The notes beneath the pieces are model-generated. The model saw only the letters and a list, made by a program, of their open reading frames with translations, did not search any database and had not been told where the DNA came from. Shown in pieces: positions 4,914 through 9,002 of a stretch of DNA of 9,002 nt. Each line of letters starts with the position of its first letter. Position 1 is the stretch's first letter. The position numbers and the translations under genes are program-made. This DNA is from an uncultured Alphaproteobacteria bacterium. Lineage in GTDB: Bacteria > Pseudomonadota > Alphaproteobacteria > RF32 > CAG-239. Location of the stretch: assembly GCA_900540425.1 (NCBI GenBank), contig UQFU01000068.1:1-9002 (forward strand), in the 5' to 3' direction.

Positions 4914-6035
4914 TTAGCCGCCTCCGCCCATTGAACTGGTAATTTGGTCCTGCATGTCGAAAGTTCCCATAACCGCCCAGGCAATAACCCCGGCAACCGA
5001 CAACAGGGCGACCATGTTCAAAATGCCGGCTTTTTGCTCAATCATGTAGACGCTTTCTTCCAGCCAGTCGTTAGCCAGCTTTTCCAGGGCTTCTTCAAAA
5101 TTATCCAATTCGGAATAAATCTTCAAATCGCCGATGATTTCCGGATCCGGAAATTCCAAGTTCGTCTTGGCAAGGGCAGAACCAAGGTTTTCACCGCTGT
5201 TGATATAGACCAATGTTGCGTCTATTCGCTCCTTCAGGTAACGGCTGGCGTCTCGCCTGAGCGCTCGCAGAGCCGTCGAAACCGGCGTTCCGCCCTTAAC
5301 CAGCGCTGACAATGCCAACAGCCAGGTAATGCCGGTAAAAATCTTATACAGCGACCATGGCGGAATCATGTCAAAATAAACCCGGATAATACCGGTCCAT
5401 ACGCCGATGGTGGCATAAATAATCAAAATAAGAACCGGCAGCGCCGAAAAAGCGATAATCCAATAATCCTTAATCCATGCCGAAACATTGACCAAATCCC
5501 GCGCCAGTCCGCGCCAGCGGGTGTTAGGCGCCGCATCCAGCATCGGCGGCACCATGTAAACCCCGATGGCGTAAATAATCAAAACCGCCATCATCATCAG
5601 GAAAACCGGATACCCGATTGCCCCGATAATCGGACGGATCATCTTGGTCGTGCCTTCTGTAACCTTAATCAGGTTTAACAAGGCGTTTTCAAGGTCGGAA
5701 ACGTCGCCGACCGAAAGCATCAGCCTTTCCCGGTCCGGTGCCCAGCCTTTGAGCGCATCGGAAAACGGCTGACCGTTTTGCAGGGCTCTTGCCCAGCTGG
5801 CAATGGCAATTGCCATTGGTTCGCCGGGATTTTTTCCGCCGTTGCTGACGCTGTCGTGCAGCCGGTCAAGCGCATTCATCAAAGAAAAGCGGTTAGCCAT
5901 TAATGAAGCAATCTTGCGATATATCTTTAATCTTGCCGCGTTTGACATTCTGCACACCATTTTGGCATAATAAACCTCTACCGTGTTCAGACTGTGCATT
6001 GCCTTTTGCAATGTAACGTTTTTGTCTTTTGCCAT
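4914..6035 (-). CDS. GspF/PilR-type inner-membrane platform protein
   Basis: The 373-residue protein has the layout of the T2SSF family: two cytoplasmic helical domains (about 33-135 and 228-335) alternating with hydrophobic segments at about 139-162, 191-216 and 337-357. The second domain has the typical LSALVKGGTPVSTALRAL stretch, mirrored in the first by IASLMANRFSLMNALDRL. In type IV pili this protein sits in the inner membrane, touches the assembly ATPase and transmits its motion to pilin subunits. The first GspF domain is preceded by about 30 extra residues. The start ATG at 6035 has AAGGCGGA just upstream, overlapping the stop of the ATPase gene (12-base gap), so the two are translated in sequence. 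The C-terminus ends in GGGG, encoded by the bases that form the ribosome site of the next gene. Its order after the ATPase matches PilR after PilQ in R64-type systems. Confidence 0.9.
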   Translation of the reverse strand: MAKDKNVTLQKAMHSLNTVEVYYAKMVCRMSNAARLKIYRKIASLMANRFSLMNALDRLHDSVSNGGKNPGEPMAIAIASWARALQNGQPFSDALKGWAPDRERLMLSVGDVSDLENALLNLIKVTEGTTKMIRPIIGAIGYPVFLMMMAVLIIYAIGVYMVPPMLDAAPNTRWRGLARDLVNVSAWIKDYWIIAFSALPVLILIIYATIGVWTGIIRVYFDMIPPWSLYKIFTGITWLLALSALVKGGTPVSTALRALRRDASRYLKERIDATLVYINSGENLGSALAKTNLEFPDPEIIGDLKIYSELDNFEEALEKLANDWLEESVYMIEQKAGILNMVALLSVAGVIAWAVMGTFDMQDQITSSMGGGG

Positions 6036-6047
6036 AATCTGTCCGCC

Positions 6048-7736
6048 TTAATAATCCGGACGTTGGTCAAGCAGGCCGCACCAACGTTCAATTTCATCCA
6101 AATCCAAATATCCTTTGAGCATCCGCTCAATTGCCGCATCGCGAAGAGTTCGCCCGTTCAGGTCGCTGGTCCAGTAATCAATGGCCTTGCGGGTTTCCCC
6201 TTTGGTCATCATTTCCAAAAACATTCCGTCCGGCAGAATGATTTCCGGAACGCTCATTCGCCCTTTTACGCCTTGATTATTGCAATATTTGCAACCCGGG
6301 CCGCGTACAAAAGTGTTTTCGATGCCAAAATCGCCCAAAGCCACTTTCAAGCGTTGTACCGAAGGGGAATCCAAACGGTCTTTGACCGAAATCCGGCAAT
6401 GCGGACAGAGCTTTCTAAACAAACGCTGCGAAATCAGGCCTTTCATCAAAGCCGGATCCTGCAGTTTAAACGGTTCAACCCCCATATCCATCAAACGGGT
6501 AATGATTGCCGGTGCTGAGTTGGCGTGCAGGGTCGTCCACATTCCGTGTCCGGATAATGCGCCCTTAAAAGCCAGCTGTGCCGCAGACAGGGTACGAACC
6601 TCGCCCACCATAATAACGTCAGGGTCAGAACGCAATGCGGCCGCCAGAGCCTTGTTAAACTGTTCGTCTTTTTCTTCTTCGGTGTTGGCATTGGTCACCG
6701 GCATCTGCCGCGCGCCCGGAATCGGATATTCCGGCGGGTCTTCCACCGTCAGGAGGTTGATTTCATAATTCTTTTCTTGCAACAGCTTAATCATATTGCG
6801 TTGCAGGGTCGTACTTTTCCCGCTTCCCGTCGGTCCGGCAATAATCGAAATTCCAACCGGAACCGCCCGCAAACGGTAGAAAAGTCTTTCTTCGTATTCG
6901 CCAAATCCCAAAGCTGCCAAATCGCCGCTGCCATCGGGATTGTCGTCGGCATACAGCAAACGCATGACCAAATACTGGGAACCGAATGCAATCGGGTTAA
7001 ACTGTAGGCGAATAGCCAAAACATTGTGTGGCAGCATCAAACGTCCTTTGGAACCGCGCAATGGTGTGGAACCAAGCTTCTGCGCGCCCTGGAATTCGTT
7101 TTGGGCGTAGTTGGCGTCCGAAATGTCCGCCGAAGCAAACGCCGCCCGGACAAAAGCTTCTCCCCAGTCCTTGTTGTATTCCATTTCCGTCTGCATCATG
7201 CCGTTAACGCGAAACATAATCTGCGTGCTGTCTGCGACAATAACATGAATATCCGACACTTTTTGGGCCGCGGCTCTGGCAACAACGTTAACAAAGTCTT
7301 TCTGCATTTCCATCTGGTCGACATCGAGCTCTGAATCGTCGGTTGTTGAAAATGCCCGTTCGCCATAAGCGTAAATTGCATTCAGCTCATTTTGAGAAAC
7401 ATAAGTCGGTTTGTTGATAAGCAGCTTTTTTTTACGGGCCAGAACCTCAAAACTCAAAACCCGGCCATCAAACTTGTGCGTTTCGGAAACCAAAAAACGC
7501 CCGTTTGAAAACAACGCCAGCAAACGGCGCGTATCGTCGTTAATCATAATTTCGCTGCCCGGCAAAGTGAGCAGCTGGACGCCGGTGGCAAAATAATTTT
7601 CCAGACGGTTTGCCGGCTTGTTGTCGGCATCTGCAGCCGCCTGCTGCGTTTCAACTCCGGCGGCACCGATAACGCCGCCGGAACTGGCCGCAGGTCTTGC
7701 CTGATTTATGTCCGGAGTTTTTGCCTCTTCATCCAT
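6048..7736 (-). CDS. GspE/PilB/PilQ-type pilus assembly ATPase
   Basis: The 562-residue protein is the pilus extension motor candidate. It has an Ala/Pro-rich N-terminal tail (1-45), an N-terminal domain ending in the SDIHV motif (161-165) typical of GspE-like N2 domains, and then Walker A GPTGSGKST (301-309), Asp-box TVEDPPEYP (330-338), Walker B DPDVIMVGEVR (371-381) and His-box TTLHANS (401-407). A tetra-Cys metal site, CPHC (444-447) and CKYC (482-485), is the zinc-binding insertion found in GspE and PilB assembly ATPases but absent from PilT. All catalytic motifs are intact. ATG 7736 lies 4 bases after the upstream stop, with GAGG (7744-7747) as ribosome site. Position between the PilP-like and platform genes is that of PilQ in R64-type pilus operons. 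A PilB- or GspE-type assignment is functionally equivalent. Confidence 0.92.
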   Translation of the reverse strand: MDEEAKTPDINQARPAASSGGVIGAAGVETQQAAADADNKPANRLENYFATGVQLLTLPGSEIMINDDTRRLLALFSNGRFLVSETHKFDGRVLSFEVLARKKKLLINKPTYVSQNELNAIYAYGERAFSTTDDSELDVDQMEMQKDFVNVVARAAAQKVSDIHVIVADSTQIMFRVNGMMQTEMEYNKDWGEAFVRAAFASADISDANYAQNEFQGAQKLGSTPLRGSKGRLMLPHNVLAIRLQFNPIAFGSQYLVMRLLYADDNPDGSGDLAALGFGEYEERLFYRLRAVPVGISIIAGPTGSGKSTTLQRNMIKLLQEKNYEINLLTVEDPPEYPIPGARQMPVTNANTEEEKDEQFNKALAAALRSDPDVIMVGEVRTLSAAQLAFKGALSGHGMWTTLHANSAPAIITRLMDMGVEPFKLQDPALMKGLISQRLFRKLCPHCRISVKDRLDSPSVQRLKVALGDFGIENTFVRGPGCKYCNNQGVKGRMSVPEIILPDGMFLEMMTKGETRKAIDYWTSDLNGRTLRDAAIERMLKGYLDLDEIERWCGLLDQRPDY

Positions 7737-7740
7737 TTTT

Positions 7741-9002
7741 TTACCTCAGCATCATATCCCGGCTGACACCCGGAACTCCCTTGCTGGTAACCAATCCGCG
7801 CGGATTGGCCTGCGAAACGTTTCCGCCGCCGGTTGCTCCCCGGGCTGCCATTGCTTTTTTCGCAGCCGAGCCGCCTTCGGGTTCGCTGTCCATAACGCCG
7901 CCGGAAGCAAAGTACAAGAACGCTTCCTCTCCGTCATGGTCGGTTTTGATGTAGGTGGGCGTAATTTCTTTGACAACATCGCCGCTTTTTAATTTTGTTC
8001 CGGTCTTGACCAGAAATGTCTGGCCTTCGCGATTCATCAGTCTAGCGCTGACATCGTCTCTTTGGCCGGCGATTTCCATAATAACGTACAAATCGCCGAG
8101 ATTGATTGATTTCTTAACCGGAGCCATAACTTTCCCCCCGCCTTGTCCGCCGGCAGCATTTGCCCCGCCTTCCTGTCCGAACGGGTTGGTCTTTTGCTGG
8201 GCTTCCAAACGGGCCTTCAAAATTGAAATCTGCGTCTGCAGATCATTGACTTCCCTTTTGTAGGAATCCATTTTTATCTGGGCATCCTGCATAACATTTT
8301 CGGAAAGCGAAACCAGCTTTTGCAGCTTTTCTTTATATTTTGTCGCCCACAAAGCCTGCTCTTTTTTCTGGTTGGCAATCTCATCATAAATGTCCTGATT
8401 GCTTTTAATCCATTTTTGCTCTTCTTGCAGCATATGCTCTTTGTAAGCCGTCAACAGCCGCTCTTGACGCAATTTTTCAAAAGCCAGTTCAATTTTGCGG
8501 AGTTTGGTTTGCTCGGCAATAATTTTTTGTTCCAGTTCCTTTTCCATGGCCAGGCGCTTGTTTTCGCGGTCGGCATCCATGTTTTTCTGTTCCTCGATGG
8601 CTTTCTGCCGCTGAGCCTTCATGGCATCAATTTCAGCGCGGATTTTCTCCCGGCGCAGCTCTAATGTAAGCAACGCCGTTTGTTTTTCAATATCCGACAT
8701 TTGATTGAAGAGTTCGTTGTCGACTTCCGACAGAATGTCTTTTTCGCTCTGAACTGCTGCATTTTTTGCAAACAGCGGATTTCCCGGCTGCAAAGTCGGC
8801 AAAGCGCCGCCGGCCTTGTTCATTGTCGGAGTAGGGGCTGCTGCCGGAGCAGATAAGGGCTGTGGCGTCGGCATACCGCTGCCAGCATTTTGTCCGGGAG
8901 TTGGCATATTATTGCCGTTAGAACCCGGTGCCGTTTCCGCCGCCAGATTGTTAACGACCGGCGGAGGAGGCGCATCGCCGCCGTTGGTGGGGTATTCTAA
9001 TG
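7741..9002 (-). CDS. PilP/GspC-like pilus biogenesis protein with long coiled coil (start beyond window)
   Basis: The frame stays open from the stop at 7741-7743 to the window edge (about 420 codons), so the ATG at 8907 is not proven to be the start; the residues before it (APPPPVVNN) are Pro/Ala-rich like those after it. From the ATG, residues 1-60 are low-complexity, 65-238 (about 8194-8715) form a highly charged Lys/Glu coiled coil, and a Gly-rich linker leads to a compact domain at 268-334 (about 7906-8106). That domain (YVIMEIAGQRDDVSARLMN, GQTFLVKTG, LKSGDVVKEI, YIKT) has the beta-rich pattern of PilP/GspC periplasmic domains, which contact the secretin and couple the inner- and outer-membrane complexes. 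A Gly/Ser-rich tail follows. R64-type PilP proteins also have a short coiled region before this domain; here it is much longer. No membrane segment is visible in the part present, so it should lie upstream. Confidence 0.7.
   Translation of the reverse strand, partial: LEYPTNGGDAPPPPVVNNLAAETAPGSNGNNMPTPGQNAGSGMPTPQPLSAPAAAPTPTMNKAGGALPTLQPGNPLFAKNAAVQSEKDILSEVDNELFNQMSDIEKQTALLTLELRREKIRAEIDAMKAQRQKAIEEQKNMDADRENKRLAMEKELEQKIIAEQTKLRKIELAFEKLRQERLLTAYKEHMLQEEQKWIKSNQDIYDEIANQKKEQALWATKYKEKLQKLVSLSENVMQDAQIKMDSYKREVNDLQTQISILKARLEAQQKTNPFGQEGGANAAGGQGGGKVMAPVKKSINLGDLYVIMEIAGQRDDVSARLMNREGQTFLVKTGTKLKSGDVVKEITPTYIKTDHDGEEAFLYFASGGVMDSEPEGGSAAKKAMAARGATGGGNVSQANPRGLVTSKGVPGVSRDMMLR

Noticed and set aside
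4913..4996. Longer reading of the pilin-like gene from 4996
   Set aside because: It would overlap the end of the platform-protein gene by over 80 bases; the ATG at 4912 has GGAGG 8 bases upstream and a membrane helix at the right distance.
5994..6768. Open frames on the + strand opposite the large ATPase and platform genes
   Set aside because: They are antisense to strongly supported genes with intact motifs and show no protein family features of their own.

Overview
The window shows the 3' end of a flavin oxidoreductase gene (+ strand) converging on a type IV pilus assembly cluster (all - strand), with about 2 kb of repeat-filled intergenic DNA between and around the genes. The likely source is an alphaproteobacterium of moderate GC content. 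The main reason is the many palindromic repeats that begin GTCAT-CC and close with GG-ATC(C/T)A, a repeat style common in that class. This is inference from repeat style and gene content; no marker gene is present.

Layout. 1-810 (+) is the end of a nitronate monooxygenase/NPD-like protein with a good terminator (820-845). 811-1304 is a convergent intergenic region with two repeat elements. 1305-2267 (-) is a PilT/DotB-type ATPase. 2268-3267 holds an AT-rich leader, a 29-bp tandem array and three inverted-doublet repeats. 3268-3828 (-) is the putative major pilin, with its own promoter and a strong terminator. 3829-4354 is a second repeat block. 4355-4912 (-) is a pilin-like protein without a canonical prepilin signal. 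4914-6035 (-) is a GspF/PilR-type inner-membrane platform protein. 6048-7736 (-) is a GspE/PilB/PilQ-type assembly ATPase. 7741-9002 (-, cut by the window edge) is a coiled-coil protein with a PilP/GspC-like C-terminal domain.

The last four genes (9002 to 4355 on the - strand) are packed with gaps of 1-12 bases, each with a Shine-Dalgarno sequence inside or at the end of the preceding gene, so they form one operon. The order PilP-like, assembly ATPase, platform protein, pilin resembles the pilP-Q-R-S order of R64-type (type IVB-like) thin pili. The PilP-like protein would link to an outer-membrane secretin, the large ATPase and platform protein would push pilin subunits into the fibre, and the small ATPase carries a PilT-like C-terminal motif that suggests retraction. 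Secretin, prepilin peptidase and adhesin genes are not in view and may lie beyond position 9002.

The most unusual content is twofold. First, the repeats are built as two face-to-face hairpin half-sites (REPIN-like) in at least two sequence families, and direct copies flank both the pilin gene and the small ATPase gene. Second, the protein encoded at 4355-4912 looks like a diverged paralogue of the pilin: same length, matching cysteines, but no cleavage/Glu+5 signal.
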